DNA from: Desulfonatronum thiodismutans
GTDB lineage: Bacteria > Desulfobacterota > Desulfovibrionia > Desulfovibrionales > Desulfonatronaceae
Assembly: GCF_000717475.1 (NCBI RefSeq)
Contig: NZ_JPIK01000011.1
Location: forward strand, 62,001 to 126,000
Direction: 5' to 3'
Length of the DNA: 64,000 bases
Each line of letters starts with the position of its first letter. Position 1 is the stretch's first letter. The position numbers and the translations under genes are program-made. Below, piece by piece: positions 8,141 through 17,155 of the stretch. The notes below the pieces were generated by a model. That model had not been told where the DNA came from and did not search any database. It saw only the letters and a program-made list of their open reading frames with translations.

Positions 8141-8182
8141 GCCATGCGGACGGCCCCTCCCGCACCATGCCGTCCGCATGGC
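8141..8182 (+). terminator. Hairpin after the small repeat protein
   Basis: GCCATGCGGACGGC (8141-8154) and GCCGTCCGCATGGC (8169-8182) are perfect 14-base complements with a 14-base loop; TTCAAGTTTT follows. The T-tract is imperfect, so it may be a terminator or a 3'-end stabiliser. Confidence 0.5.
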
Positions 8183-8550
8183 TTCAAGTTTTCTCCAATC
8201 GGTACTTCCACTCTCTCGTTCCCTTCATTCCGCACCCGAGGCCCGTGTACGCAGTTCTTGAACCGACGTTAGCCCTTGTCGGACTCCTGGGCGTCACGAT
8301 TTTCGTCGCTTGTCAGGTTGTTGCCCGACGTCGCCCCGATTTTCACCGCATCCCTTCACGATCAACGCAGGCCGCGTTGTTTCTCGGCTTGGCAATCTGG
8401 ACGGCCCTGTTCCTGCTTCGGCACGACATGGTGACCGTGGTCGGCCTGTTACTGGCAATGGCCCTACTTCACCGCCGCAACCGCGCCCTTGCCGGTCGGG
8501 AGACGGACAAAGGCCGCGAACAGGGCTCTTCGTCCAGCCAAGAGAGCTGA
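8167..8550 (+). CDS. Putative small membrane protein
   Basis: The frame codes for three hydrophobic segments: LALVGLLGVTIFVACQVVA, AALFLGLAIWTALFLL and MVTVVGLLLAMALL, followed by a basic and Ser-rich tail. This pattern is more protein-like than that of the competing frames. The ATG at 8167 lies inside the hairpin arm of the upstream gene and lacks a ribosome site, so a later start such as GTG at 8245 is likely. No family recognised. It ends 14 bp from the convergent HAD gene. Confidence 0.45.
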   Translation: MPSAWLQVFSNRYFHSLVPFIPHPRPVYAVLEPTLALVGLLGVTIFVACQVVARRRPDFHRIPSRSTQAALFLGLAIWTALFLLRHDMVTVVGLLLAMALLHRRNRALAGRETDKGREQGSSSSQES

Positions 8551-8564
8551 ACAAGCGAGACGGC

Positions 8565-9326
8565 TCACTCCACGGACACTTCGTCCAAATCCTCCACCAC
8601 CACGTCCGCGCCATTGGCCATCAAGGCCTCCCGGTTGCCGCCCCGATCCACCCCGATCACCAGACCGAAGTTGCCGGCCCTTCCGGCCTGGACCCCGGAA
8701 ACGGCGTCTTCCACCACCACGGCCCGGCTCGGTTCAACGCCCAGTTCCTGGGCCGCGCTGAGAAAAATGTCCGGTGCGGGCTTGCCGTCGATGCCCAATT
8801 CCAGGGAATCCACGCCGTCCACCTTGGCTTCGAACAGATCCAGGGCTTCCGCGGAACGCAGGATTGTTTCCGCGTTTTTGCTGGAGGAGATGATCGCGGT
8901 CTTGAATCCGCCGTCGTGCAGCTTGTGAATCAATTCCACCGTGCCGGGATAGGTCACGGCCCCCTCCTCTTCCAGCAGTTTGCCGAACAGCCTGTTTTTC
9001 CAGTTGCCCAGAGCGTAAACGCTTCCCGTGCCTGGTTCGTCGTCCAGAGAGCCTTCGGGCAGGGATATGTCTCTGGAAGCCAGAAAGCCGCGTACCCCGT
9101 CAAAACGGGGCTTGCCGTCCACGTAATCCAGGTAGTCCCGGCCAAGATCGAACGGTTCCTGGGGGATCCCGCTCTTGCGGGCGTGTTCTTCCAGAAACCG
9201 GTCGAACATCTCCTTCCAGGCCTTGCCGTGCAGGCCGGCGGTGTCGGTGACCACGCCGTCCATGTCAAAAATCACGGCGTCAAAACGGTCTTTGGTCAAA
9301 GTCGGGACATTCGTGGGATTGGTCAT
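8565..9326 (-). CDS. HAD-IA hydrolase, beta-phosphoglucomutase-like
   Basis: A 253-residue HAD-superfamily protein. Motif I FDMDGVVTDT near residue 20 supplies the nucleophile Asp and the acid/base Asp; motif II IISSSKN and motif III/IV (VVVEDAVSGVQAG) are present. The cap domain is long (LEEHARKSG to DYVDGKPRFDGVRGFL), including the DYVDGKPR stretch found in beta-phosphoglucomutase relatives that sit next to trehalose or kojibiose phosphorylases. No phosphorylase is nearby, so phosphatase versus mutase activity is open. The ATG at 9326 is set by AGGAGG 5 bases upstream. Confidence 0.9.
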   Translation of the reverse strand: MTNPTNVPTLTKDRFDAVIFDMDGVVTDTAGLHGKAWKEMFDRFLEEHARKSGIPQEPFDLGRDYLDYVDGKPRFDGVRGFLASRDISLPEGSLDDEPGTGSVYALGNWKNRLFGKLLEEEGAVTYPGTVELIHKLHDGGFKTAIISSSKNAETILRSAEALDLFEAKVDGVDSLELGIDGKPAPDIFLSAAQELGVEPSRAVVVEDAVSGVQAGRAGNFGLVIGVDRGGNREALMANGADVVVEDLDEVSVE

Positions 9327-9478
9327 GGAAACCTCCTGGGGACAAAGGATCAAAGGATGCATCAGCGCCGGTTTGACACCCTATGACGGAACTGGCACAG
9401 GGCATCACGGCACTCTGCGGTCCATCAACATCATTGTTGAAGAGTTGGACATCATTTTTGAAAGTGTGAGGAAATAAC

Positions 9479-10405
9479 ATGTTGCGCAGCGTGGATCGGC
9501 TGGCCACCGGGGCGTTGTTCGCGGCCACGGTGCTTTGGGCCGGGTCGTTCATCGCCATGAAGCTGGCCATCGGGGTGTACGGGCCGATGTTCGTGGTTTT
9601 CGCCCGGATGGTTCTGGCCAGCGGCGGCCTGCTGCTTCTGGTGAGGCGCTTCAAGTCCGAGCGGTATCAGCGCGGGGACTGGAAACTCCTGCTGTTCATG
9701 GCCCTGTGCGAACCCTGCCTCTATTTTGTCTGCGAAGGCATGGCCCTGACCTACACCAGCGCCTCCCAGGCCGGGATGATCGTGGCCATGCTCCCGTTGA
9801 TGGTGGCCATGGCGGCCTGGGTCGTGCTCAAGGAGCGACTGCGGCCTCGGACATGGTTCGGTTTTCTTCTGGCCATCCTGGGGGTGATCTGGCTGACCCT
9901 GCTCTCGGAAAGCACGGAGCACGCCCCCAATCCCTTGCTGGGCAACTTCCTGGAGTTTCTGGCCATGTGCTGCGCCACGGGAAGCATGATCGCCCTGAAA
10001 AAGCTCTGCGTCCGCTACAGTCCGCTGTTCCTGACCGCGGTCCAAGCCTTCGTGGGGTGCGTCTTTTTTCTGCCGATCATTTTTTTACCAGGCACTCCTC
10101 TGCCGGACACATTCCACCTGGGAGCCGTGCTCTCCATCCTGTACCTGGGCATCGGCGTGACCATCGTGGCCTACTGGTTCTACAACTTCGGCATCAGCCG
10201 CCTCCCGGCGGGCCAGGCCGCTATTTTCGTGAACCTGATCCCGGTGATCACCCTGTTTCTGGGCTGGCTGATCCTTGGTGAACGGCTCTTGCCCATGCAG
10301 TACGCGGCGGCAATACTGGTCCTGGCCGGGGTCTTTCTCAGCCAGGGCAACCAAGCCCCGAGCCGCCCCGCGGAGCTGACCGTACGGCATGCGCCGAAAA
10401 GCTGA
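9479..10405 (+). CDS. EamA/DMT-family transporter
   Basis: A 308-residue inner-membrane protein with ten hydrophobic segments arranged as two EamA repeats (about residues 8-140 and 155-290). It begins with the standard motif TVLWAGSFIAMKLAI. Members export or exchange small metabolites; the substrate is not predictable. It is a single gene, divergent from the HAD gene by 150 bp and convergent with the ABC1 kinase gene, from which only 6 bp separate it. Confidence 0.9.
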   Translation: MLRSVDRLATGALFAATVLWAGSFIAMKLAIGVYGPMFVVFARMVLASGGLLLLVRRFKSERYQRGDWKLLLFMALCEPCLYFVCEGMALTYTSASQAGMIVAMLPLMVAMAAWVVLKERLRPRTWFGFLLAILGVIWLTLLSESTEHAPNPLLGNFLEFLAMCCATGSMIALKKLCVRYSPLFLTAVQAFVGCVFFLPIIFLPGTPLPDTFHLGAVLSILYLGIGVTIVAYWFYNFGISRLPAGQAAIFVNLIPVITLFLGWLILGERLLPMQYAAAILVLAGVFLSQGNQAPSRPAELTVRHAPKS

Positions 10406-10411
10406 TCCTGC

Positions 10412-11962
10412 TCAGCGTACCCCGAGTAGCATCCGTAGCACGCCGAATCCGAACAGCGTTATCGCCACGACCCTTCCGTATTCCACGTCCAGCAACAACA
10501 CAAAAAACGCTGTGATGATGCAAAGGAAACCGCCCACCAACGGACGCAAGAGTCCTCGCAACCGCTCGTTGATCTGGTCCACGGTATGCCGGGATATCTT
10601 CACTTGCAGCTTCTGTTCGCTGAGGTCCGTGATGATGGTTTTGATCCGCTTGAAGGTTATGGGCAGGGTGCTGATTTCCCGGCGGACCTGACTGACCAGC
10701 CCCTTGTCGAAGCCCAGGGCCTTGGGCAGCTTCTCCCGGAGCACCGGCAGAATGTCCTTCACTCCGTTGAAATTCTCCACGTAATTGGTGCCCAGCCCCT
10801 CGATCAGCGTACTGGCCCGAAGCACGTAGACCACCTCCTGGGGCATCTTGAAGGGCGTCTCCTTCATGGAAAAGAGCACGTCCAGAGCCAGGGTCTGCAT
10901 GCTGGCCGCGTCCAGGTCGATGTTTCCGAAGATGTCGAACATCCGTTCCGCGAACTCCAGCATTTCCTCCGGCGGGGCCGAGGGCGTGATCACGCCCAGG
11001 CGCTCGCAGGCCGCGATGAACATCTCGAAATCCCGGGCCGAGGCCGCCTCCACCATTTCGATCATGGCCATCTTGGAGGAATTGGACAGGCGCTTGACCA
11101 TCCCGAAGTCCAGCAAAACCAGGGTTCCATCCTCGCGCACGAACAGGTTGCCCGGATGCGGGTCCGCGTGGAACAGCCCCTTGACCAGCATCTGCTCGGT
11201 GTAAAAGTCCACCAGGGTGTCCATGATCCGGTCGAATGGGATGCGCAGCCGCTCCAGGGCCGCGGCGTCGTCCACCCGCACCCCGTGCTCGAAGCTCATC
11301 ACCAGAACATCCTCATTGCTGTATTGGTTGTAATAACTGGGAAAATGGACGTCGTCGCGGGTGTACATCTCCCGGAACTTGCGCAGATTGTCCCGCTCGA
11401 TGTTCATGTCCACTTCCTTGAGGATCATGGCCGAGAACTCGGTCAGGACGGCTTCCAGGGAATTGCGGGTGTAAACGCTGAAAAAGGGCCGGAACAGGCC
11501 CAGGAAGAATTCCAGTATCCGGATATCCACCCGGACCTTGCGCTCGATGTCCAGCCGCCGGATCTTCACCGCTACTTCGGTGCCGTCCGCCAACTGGGCC
11601 CAGTGGACCTGACCAATGGAGGCGCTGGCCATGGGCTCGGGCTCGAACCGGACAAAGGGCGGGGAGTCGCCGAAGGCCCGGCGGTACATCACGTCCAGGT
11701 CGGCCTGGCTCATGGGCGCGACCTCGTCGTGGATGGTGCGCAGTTCCACCAAATACTCTTCGGTAAAAAAATCCGCCCGCGTGGCCAGGACTTGGGCCAG
11801 CTTGATGAAGCTGACGCCCAGATCCAGGACGGTCTTTTTCAAGGCCGCCGGCCCCAGGGGCGGAATGAAGAGAATGTGGCGGCGCTTCAGGACCGTGGCG
11901 AAAATAGTCGCCAAAAATCGAAAAGCGCCCCAGATTCGTCGCGGCGCGTAATAGCTACGCAT
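10412..11962 (-). CDS. ABC1/UbiB-family atypical kinase
   Basis: A 516-residue protein of the family length. It carries the N-terminal KxGQ-like signature as LGVSFIKLAQVLATRADFF, the Ala-rich loop ASIGQVHWAQL and HADPHPGNLFV with LLDFGMVKRL, the UbiB equivalents of catalytic loop and metal-binding motif. Two C-terminal hydrophobic segments (LCIITAFFVLLL, VVAITLFGFGVLRML) anchor it. UbiB proteins support ubiquinone or other prenyl-lipid pathways through ATPase activity. The Lys of KxGQ is followed by LAQ rather than GQ. Its start overlaps the end of the phasin-like gene by 8 bp, so they are co-translated. Confidence 0.92.
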   Translation of the reverse strand: MRSYYAPRRIWGAFRFLATIFATVLKRRHILFIPPLGPAALKKTVLDLGVSFIKLAQVLATRADFFTEEYLVELRTIHDEVAPMSQADLDVMYRRAFGDSPPFVRFEPEPMASASIGQVHWAQLADGTEVAVKIRRLDIERKVRVDIRILEFFLGLFRPFFSVYTRNSLEAVLTEFSAMILKEVDMNIERDNLRKFREMYTRDDVHFPSYYNQYSNEDVLVMSFEHGVRVDDAAALERLRIPFDRIMDTLVDFYTEQMLVKGLFHADPHPGNLFVREDGTLVLLDFGMVKRLSNSSKMAMIEMVEAASARDFEMFIAACERLGVITPSAPPEEMLEFAERMFDIFGNIDLDAASMQTLALDVLFSMKETPFKMPQEVVYVLRASTLIEGLGTNYVENFNGVKDILPVLREKLPKALGFDKGLVSQVRREISTLPITFKRIKTIITDLSEQKLQVKISRHTVDQINERLRGLLRPLVGGFLCIITAFFVLLLDVEYGRVVAITLFGFGVLRMLLGVR

Positions 11963-12233
11963 TCCGCTTCATCAACAAGGCCTTGATCTCCGCGATGTCC
12001 TCCTTGGTGGCCAACCCCAGTTCCCGGGCCGCCTCGGCGACCTTTTCCTTTATCCTGGCATCCAACTCCTCGGTTTCCTGCTTAGCCCGTTGTTGGGCTT
12101 CCTCCACAAAGCGATTCAGTTCTTCTTTGCTGATGGTCCCTAACTGTTCCAAGTCCTTGAGTTGGGCCTCGATCTTTTCCTTGGCCATGAAGGCCGCTCC
12201 CAATCCGATATGCAGCAAGTCCATGGGTTTCAT
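11955..12233 (-). CDS. Phasin-like coiled-coil protein
   Basis: A 92-residue protein that is almost entirely charged helix, from KEKIEAQLKDLEQLG to KEDIAEIKALLMKR, with a short hydrophobic start (LLHIGLGAAFMAKEK). This is the pattern of the phasin/PhaF-like proteins often encoded beside ABC1/UbiB kinases. It overlaps the kinase gene by 8 bp. No polyhydroxyalkanoate genes are in the window, so a structural or accessory role with the kinase is more likely than granule coating. Confidence 0.8.
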   Translation of the reverse strand: MKPMDLLHIGLGAAFMAKEKIEAQLKDLEQLGTISKEELNRFVEEAQQRAKQETEELDARIKEKVAEAARELGLATKEDIAEIKALLMKRNA

Positions 12234-12404
12234 GAGTTGGTCTCCTTAGAATTCATAGGTTCATGGGGCAGGATTCACGGGTAATAAAGGCCATTGGACA
12301 GGTCAAGTCGGAAGCCAGATCCCGGAAGCCCGCCCAGGCTCGTTTTCTGGATTTCGAGGTGTGAAAGAGTTTTATCCGCAAGATGAATGTATACTGTCGA
12401 TCGC

Positions 12405-12441
12405 ACAAAAAAAAGCGGAGCCCAAGGGGCTCCGCTTTTTT
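12405..12441 (-). terminator. Rho-independent terminator of dsrC
   Basis: AAGCGGAGCCC pairs with GGGCTCCGCTT around a 3-base loop (12413-12437), with A-runs on one side and T-runs on the other, so it can act in both directions. It lies 23 bp after the dsrC stop. Confidence 0.85.
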
Positions 12442-12463
12442 GTAAAACCGGTGAATTGCTGAT

Positions 12464-12781
12464 TTATACGCAACCGGTGGGCTTGGGAAGACCGGCCATT
12501 TTACAGGCTCCCTTGCCGGGTCCGGAGGGGAACAGCTCGTAGATATGCTTCAGTTTGTAGCCGGTCACTTTGGACAGGATACGAACCATCGGAGCAATGC
12601 CGTTTTTCTTATAGTAGTCTTGCAGAAAATCGAGAACCTTCTGGTGCTCGTCGGTCAACTCTTTAATGCCTTCGCTTTCCTGAACGTATTCTACCCAATC
12701 CGGAGTCCAGTCTTCAAAGCGCTGCAAAAAACCATCTTCGTCAACTTCAAAGTTAGTACCCTTAAATTCTACAGTAGCCAT
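12464..12781 (-). CDS. dsrC: DsrC, sulfur-trafficking protein
   Basis: A 105-residue DsrC/TusE-family protein. Both C-terminal cysteines are present: Cys93 in GKGACKMAG and the penultimate Cys104 in KPTGCV, spaced as in true DsrC, which carries sulfur as a trisulfide between the two cysteines during dissimilatory sulfite reduction. TusE and RspA relatives keep only one or none. The start has AAGGAGG at the right spacing. dsrAB is not in the window; the lone, strongly initiated and terminated gene fits the usual separate, highly expressed dsrC of sulfate reducers. Confidence 0.96.
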   Translation of the reverse strand: MATVEFKGTNFEVDEDGFLQRFEDWTPDWVEYVQESEGIKELTDEHQKVLDFLQDYYKKNGIAPMVRILSKVTGYKLKHIYELFPSGPGKGACKMAGLPKPTGCV

Positions 12782-12860
12782 TGTCCAAACCTCCTTAAGC
12801 GTTTGTTAAATCTCAAAATGAGTGTACATTTCGTACCTGACCGAGGCCCTTGTCAAAAAC
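12782..12860 (-). promoter_or_regulatory. Probable dsrC promoter region
   Basis: On the minus strand TTGACA (complement of 12851-12856) lies about 70 bp before the dsrC ATG; the -10 is not clear (TACGAA or CGAAAT at 15-17 bp). The 284 bp gap to the YcaO gene and a dedicated terminator argue that dsrC has its own promoter. Confidence 0.3.
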
Positions 12861-13065
12861 CACGAGACCCGAAACCGACGATTCTCGTGATGATCAGAAA
12901 TGGCCCATTTCCGACTATGGGACATTCCGTGAGAACATAAACAGCGATCAATCCTGCAATCCATTCGTGATGTGCGCTGAATCCTTTTACCTTATAAAAT
13001 GCAAGGACATTCGTTGTCAATGCTGGATGGCGAAAAAAGCGAGAAACCTTTTTCAATATCGGAGA

Positions 13066-14811
13066 TCAGTCGTCGGCTTTCTCGGGGGATTGTAACTCCA
13101 GAAGGTGCTCACGCACGAAATCCAAGGTCGAGTCGAGTTCCAACGCGGAACGTAACAAGGCCTCCGCTTCTTCCAAACGCCCTTGAAACTTGACGCACAG
13201 CCCCATGTTCGCCAGATCCATGGCCGAGCCGCTGTCCAAATCCAACGCGCTTCGAAAATCCGCCTCGGCTCCGACGTACTCGCCCTGCTTGAATTTGGCT
13301 ACTCCACGAAGGTTAAAGTACTCCTTTACCTCTGGGCAAAGATGGATTGCCCGGTCCAAATGCGGCAGACAGCTCGACCATTGCTCTTCCCGGCTCATGG
13401 CATATCCCTGATAAAACGCGGCCAGAGCTTGATCGTCACGCTGTTCCAGCCCTGATTCGCTTTTGGCCAGGGCTTCCAAGGCCTCGGAAAAGCGTCCTTG
13501 ACGCACGGCCAGTAGCCCTTGGAAAAACATCGGAAAGGAGGCGTTGGGATACAACAGGGCCAAGTGCTCCAAGCCGGCCTTGGCCTGCTCCGGAAGGGCC
13601 TCCTCGGCCAACATGCGCCCGACGAACAAGCCCACGCAGGGATTCAAGGCCCGCTCTCGGAACTGAAAGCCCGGTACGAAGGAGTAATGAGCCGGAATTC
13701 CCAACTTCGGTTGCGTCGTCTCCACGCTGTACGCCCGAAAGTCCATTCGCTCCAGCCCGTCGCAAAGCTTCGTTAGTTCATCCAGAATATCCTCGCGTCC
13801 AATGTCCGGCAAGCTGGACAGGGGAACTACGTCTCCTTCCAATAACCAGGCAATCTGGGAAAGCTCAGTGAATTTAGGCAGCCCGGAGGCTTCGTAGTTG
13901 CTGCCGGTTTCAAAGTCTCCGGCCAGTTGCGCAACCTCTGTCAGGGCGCGAATGGCCGCCTTGGATGGCGTCGAGGCTGTTCCGGCGGTGAAGACGATTT
14001 CGCTGCGTTCCGGAAACGTTGCCGGATCATGGGCCACGGCAGCCACGGTGGGCACGGGAAGGCCCAGGGAGAAATCCTTCAATACGACGACGATGCCCTC
14101 GCGCTTGAAGGCGTCCATCAGTTCGTGAAGCACGGGGTCGGTAAAGCTGGCCGGATCAAGGGAAGGCGTCACTGGTCGGTCCCGGTCCACCACGGCGCAG
14201 ACATGGCGTTCCACCAGCTCGCATACGCCTTGAAGGATCGACTCTTCAGGAGTGTTTCCAGCGGATGATCCGTTGAATTCATTGATCTTTCGAAACCATT
14301 CCAGCGGAACGAGAAACTCCCGGCCGGTATCCAGCCGGGTTGCCGGCACGAAGCGCCAGGCAACGAGATCCATCAGGCTTTCTATTTGTTCCTCAGGTAA
14401 CGTATCGGAGACGGAGCAGGCGATCTCGGAAATCGGCAGAACTTGTCCCGGCCATTTTCGCTGTGCCTCACTCCAGGTGCAAGGCTCGGTATCCTGAATA
14501 CCTTGCCAAAAACTGAAGAAACTAAATCGTTCAGCCAGTTCCACCAAGGCCGAGGCCTCGGCCTGGATGGCGGACGCTCCCTTACCCATTTGTTTACGTG
14601 TTGGCATGACCCTGCGGGCTGTTTTACCGCAGATGCTCAGATAGACCGGGATGCCCAGCCGTCCGGTATCGATGCGCCGGGTCTCGGCCAGCACGTCTTC
14701 CCCAAAAACCTCCAGAGAAGCACGAACCTTGGCTACCGTTTCCTGGGGAGGACAAACCTTGTCCAGTTCCAGGGTATGTCCCTTGGGACATGATTGCAGA
14801 CGAATGCTCAT
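13066..14811 (-). CDS. YcaO-domain protein with C-terminal TPR repeats
   Basis: A 581-residue protein. Residues about 40-400 form a YcaO ATP-dependent cyclodehydratase-like domain; seen are AIQAEASALVELAERFSFFS and EFNGSSAGNTPEESILQGVCELVERH, the regions that hold the ATP/Mg ligands. Residues about 400-570 are TPR helices (AALAKSESGLEQRDDQALAA, FNLRGVAKFKQGEYVGAEAD). YcaO enzymes activate backbone amides for azoline or thioamide formation; the target here is unknown. It overlaps the upstream methyltransferase gene by 4 bp and precedes dsrC, so a protein-modification role near sulfur metabolism is possible (inference). Confidence 0.9.
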   Translation of the reverse strand: MSIRLQSCPKGHTLELDKVCPPQETVAKVRASLEVFGEDVLAETRRIDTGRLGIPVYLSICGKTARRVMPTRKQMGKGASAIQAEASALVELAERFSFFSFWQGIQDTEPCTWSEAQRKWPGQVLPISEIACSVSDTLPEEQIESLMDLVAWRFVPATRLDTGREFLVPLEWFRKINEFNGSSAGNTPEESILQGVCELVERHVCAVVDRDRPVTPSLDPASFTDPVLHELMDAFKREGIVVVLKDFSLGLPVPTVAAVAHDPATFPERSEIVFTAGTASTPSKAAIRALTEVAQLAGDFETGSNYEASGLPKFTELSQIAWLLEGDVVPLSSLPDIGREDILDELTKLCDGLERMDFRAYSVETTQPKLGIPAHYSFVPGFQFRERALNPCVGLFVGRMLAEEALPEQAKAGLEHLALLYPNASFPMFFQGLLAVRQGRFSEALEALAKSESGLEQRDDQALAAFYQGYAMSREEQWSSCLPHLDRAIHLCPEVKEYFNLRGVAKFKQGEYVGAEADFRSALDLDSGSAMDLANMGLCVKFQGRLEEAEALLRSALELDSTLDFVREHLLELQSPEKADD

Positions 14812-15662
14812 CGCGGCCTCAATCGGTAAAGATACGTTTCCTGGTTGGCCTCGGTCCCGGAAAGTCCGTGAAAATTGACCGCGGGCACCGGTGAAGGAAC
14901 ACAGGAACGGGAGATTTGAAAGTAATCCTTCGCGGCGGCAAAAAATTTTATCGCACGCCGCCCGGAATTCGCGGAAAGCAGAATTTCCGCGGTGGCCATG
15001 GGTTCCAAATGAGTCCGTAAAAAAGAAAGCAATGGATCAAAAAATTGCTCACGGTAGAGAACTTCTGAAGCAATGATCCGGTGATAGCGCTCCGGATGGT
15101 CTTCCTTAATAAAGTTCACGGCCTGAACGACGACTGTGTCGCCGAGCCCATTGCGTAATGCATTGATACGCGCAAAAAGCAAAGCTTCGGGGACAATATC
15201 GCTGAGAACCACGAAAAACCCACGCTTGGCCGCGAATAACCCGGCCAAGCCCAGGCCTGCCCCGATCTCCAGAACCCGCTCCTCGGAACCAGGGGCAACC
15301 CCACGCATATACATGGCCAAGGGCAGGGAAGCCGGCCATATCTTGGCCCAAAGCGGTAAGGCGTCTATTCCCACTCCCGCTTCTGATCCCGATTCAGGGC
15401 CGACTGTGAACGAAGAAAGGTTCAGGCGTTGATCAATATAGGCTTCCATATCCGAAAGCTGGAGGCACTCCAGAACGTCCTCGCCGATGCGTACGGTTTC
15501 GAAATGGACCGCGTGCCTGGCGGAGACAAGCTCCAAAAGCTGATCAAGGGAGGCCTGTTCAAGAAGCCGCGATAGTTCCGCGCTGGACACTGACCGGCTA
15601 AGCAGTTGCAATCGGGAATTGCCGTTGGGCGTTCCAGCTTTACCGGTGTTGGGCTTGGCCAT
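14808..15662 (-). CDS. Class I SAM methyltransferase, lysine-methyltransferase-like (Methyltransf_16)
   Basis: A 284-residue protein with an N-terminal extension of about 90 residues and a Rossmann methyltransferase domain. Motif I is VLEIGAGLGLAGLFAAKRG; the acidic end of strand 2 is LSDIVPEALLFARINALRN; motif IV is IIASEVLYREQFFDPLLSFL. The latter resembles the protein-lysine or nicotinamide N-methyltransferase group rather than small-molecule O-methyltransferases. It is translationally coupled (ATGA overlap) to the YcaO-TPR gene, suggesting that the same protein or peptide is modified by both enzymes. The start codon context is weak. Confidence 0.88.
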   Translation of the reverse strand: MAKPNTGKAGTPNGNSRLQLLSRSVSSAELSRLLEQASLDQLLELVSARHAVHFETVRIGEDVLECLQLSDMEAYIDQRLNLSSFTVGPESGSEAGVGIDALPLWAKIWPASLPLAMYMRGVAPGSEERVLEIGAGLGLAGLFAAKRGFFVVLSDIVPEALLFARINALRNGLGDTVVVQAVNFIKEDHPERYHRIIASEVLYREQFFDPLLSFLRTHLEPMATAEILLSANSGRRAIKFFAAAKDYFQISRSCVPSPVPAVNFHGLSGTEANQETYLYRLRPR

Positions 15663-15720
15663 GTTGAGGTAAGGGCTGGAAAATACGTGGAAGTGAATCA
15701 GTCGGGGAAAGAAGGGAATG

Positions 15721-15795
<75 letters not shown>

Positions 15796-15820
15796 TCGAT
15801 AAGAAACCGAGGATAAAGAA

Positions 15821-15895
15821 TGGAGGCGGCATCCGGATTTGAACCGGAGAATGGCGGTTTTGCAGACCGCTGCCTTACCACTTGGCTATGCCGCC
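15821..15895 (-). tRNA. tRNA-Cys(GCA)
   Basis: The minus strand gives a cloverleaf of 75 nt with acceptor GGCGGCA/TGCCGCC, anticodon loop CTGCAAA (GCA), GGTTCAAATCC T-arm and encoded CCA. Confidence 0.97.
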
Positions 15896-15906
15896 TCAAA
15901 AAAAAA

Positions 15907-15981
<75 letters not shown>

Positions 15982-16088
15982 TCGAAGAGGTGAGTATCTA
16001 GCCAAGAGACAGTCGGCTGTCAAGGGAGCGCCGAACTCTTTTTCCAACCCAGGAAATCGCCAAGGTTTTTCAAATCAAGGAGAAGAAA

Positions 16089-16916
16089 CTACGCCTTGCG
16101 ATACACCGTCGGCGCCACCTGAATCAGACCGAGATCCATCCCGGCGAGGCTTTCCGAGTGGCCGATGATCAAGTGCCCCCAGGGGTGCAAATGTTCCAGA
16201 AAGTTGCGGATCAGACGCTCCTGGACGTCCCGCTCGAAATAGATCATCACGTTGCGACAAAAAATGATGTCCATGGGTTCGCGAAAACTGAACCGCTCCA
16301 TGAAGTTCAGGCGACGAAATCGAATCTTTTCACGTAATCCGGGGATGATCCGGATCAGTTTCTTGGTTCGGTCCTTGCTTCGCAACAGATACTTTTGATG
16401 TAAAGCCCTGGGGATGGAATGGAGCTTGTCGTCCGGATAAATGCCTTTGGCCGCTCGTTCCAGCACCTGGGTATTGATGTCCGTGGCCAGGATAAACCAG
16501 CGAAAAAGCGGATTCTGTTCCTGGAACTCGGCCAGGACCATGGTCAATGTGTACGGCTCCTCCCCAGAGGAACATCCCGCGCTCCAGACCGCCAACTCCC
16601 GGGCATGACTGAAGCGTTGCCACCAAGTCGGCAAAATCGTGGAGGTCAGGTATTGGAAGTGGTGCGGTTCACGAAAAAAACTGGTGGTGTTGGTGCTTAA
16701 GGCGTCGATCAGGTGAGGGATCTCGCTCTCCGTCCCTTGAGGGCTGAAGACGTATTCGCAGTAGTCATGGTACTCGGTTAAATTCAACGCCCGAAGGCGC
16801 CGCTGCAACCGGGCTTCCATCATCGTCTTTTTGCTCGGCGGCATCTTGATGCCACACTTTTTTTGCACGAATTCACTGAGCCGTCGGAAATCGCGTTCCT
16901 TCATGGTTCCCAGCAT
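16089..16916 (-). CDS. cheR: CheR-type protein-glutamate methyltransferase
   Basis: A 275-residue CheR, which methylates receptor glutamates with SAM during chemotactic adaptation. The N-terminal helical domain contains FVQKKCGIKMPPSKK and MEARLQRRLRAL; the SAM motif is AVWSAGCSSGEEPYTLTMVL; later come FWFILATDI-like WFILATDINTQVL and IIFCRNVMIYFE. No TPR extension is present, so this is the plain chemotaxis form. ATG at 16916 was chosen for its AAGGTGGGG site; 16904 is an alternative. It stands alone, away from the cheA gene at 44544. Confidence 0.94.
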   Translation of the reverse strand: MLGTMKERDFRRLSEFVQKKCGIKMPPSKKTMMEARLQRRLRALNLTEYHDYCEYVFSPQGTESEIPHLIDALSTNTTSFFREPHHFQYLTSTILPTWWQRFSHARELAVWSAGCSSGEEPYTLTMVLAEFQEQNPLFRWFILATDINTQVLERAAKGIYPDDKLHSIPRALHQKYLLRSKDRTKKLIRIIPGLREKIRFRRLNFMERFSFREPMDIIFCRNVMIYFERDVQERLIRNFLEHLHPWGHLIIGHSESLAGMDLGLIQVAPTVYRKA

Positions 16917-17155
16917 ACGCCCCACCTTGTCCCAGGTTCGAACGGCCCATTCAGCTTAAATCCGACCGCAATCCGAAGGGACGTCCCCTCGTCCGAAGAG
17001 TCTTAGTCTTTTTTCAAGGACGATTCAACGGGTTCCCTTGCGGCTGGTCTTGAACTATAGGAAAAGTATCCCATTGACGACAAACCTTGGCTCACTTTCG
17101 AGTCCTTGCCGTCGTCCACCACAGCACACTTAACCCTTCTCAAGGAGGAAACGTC

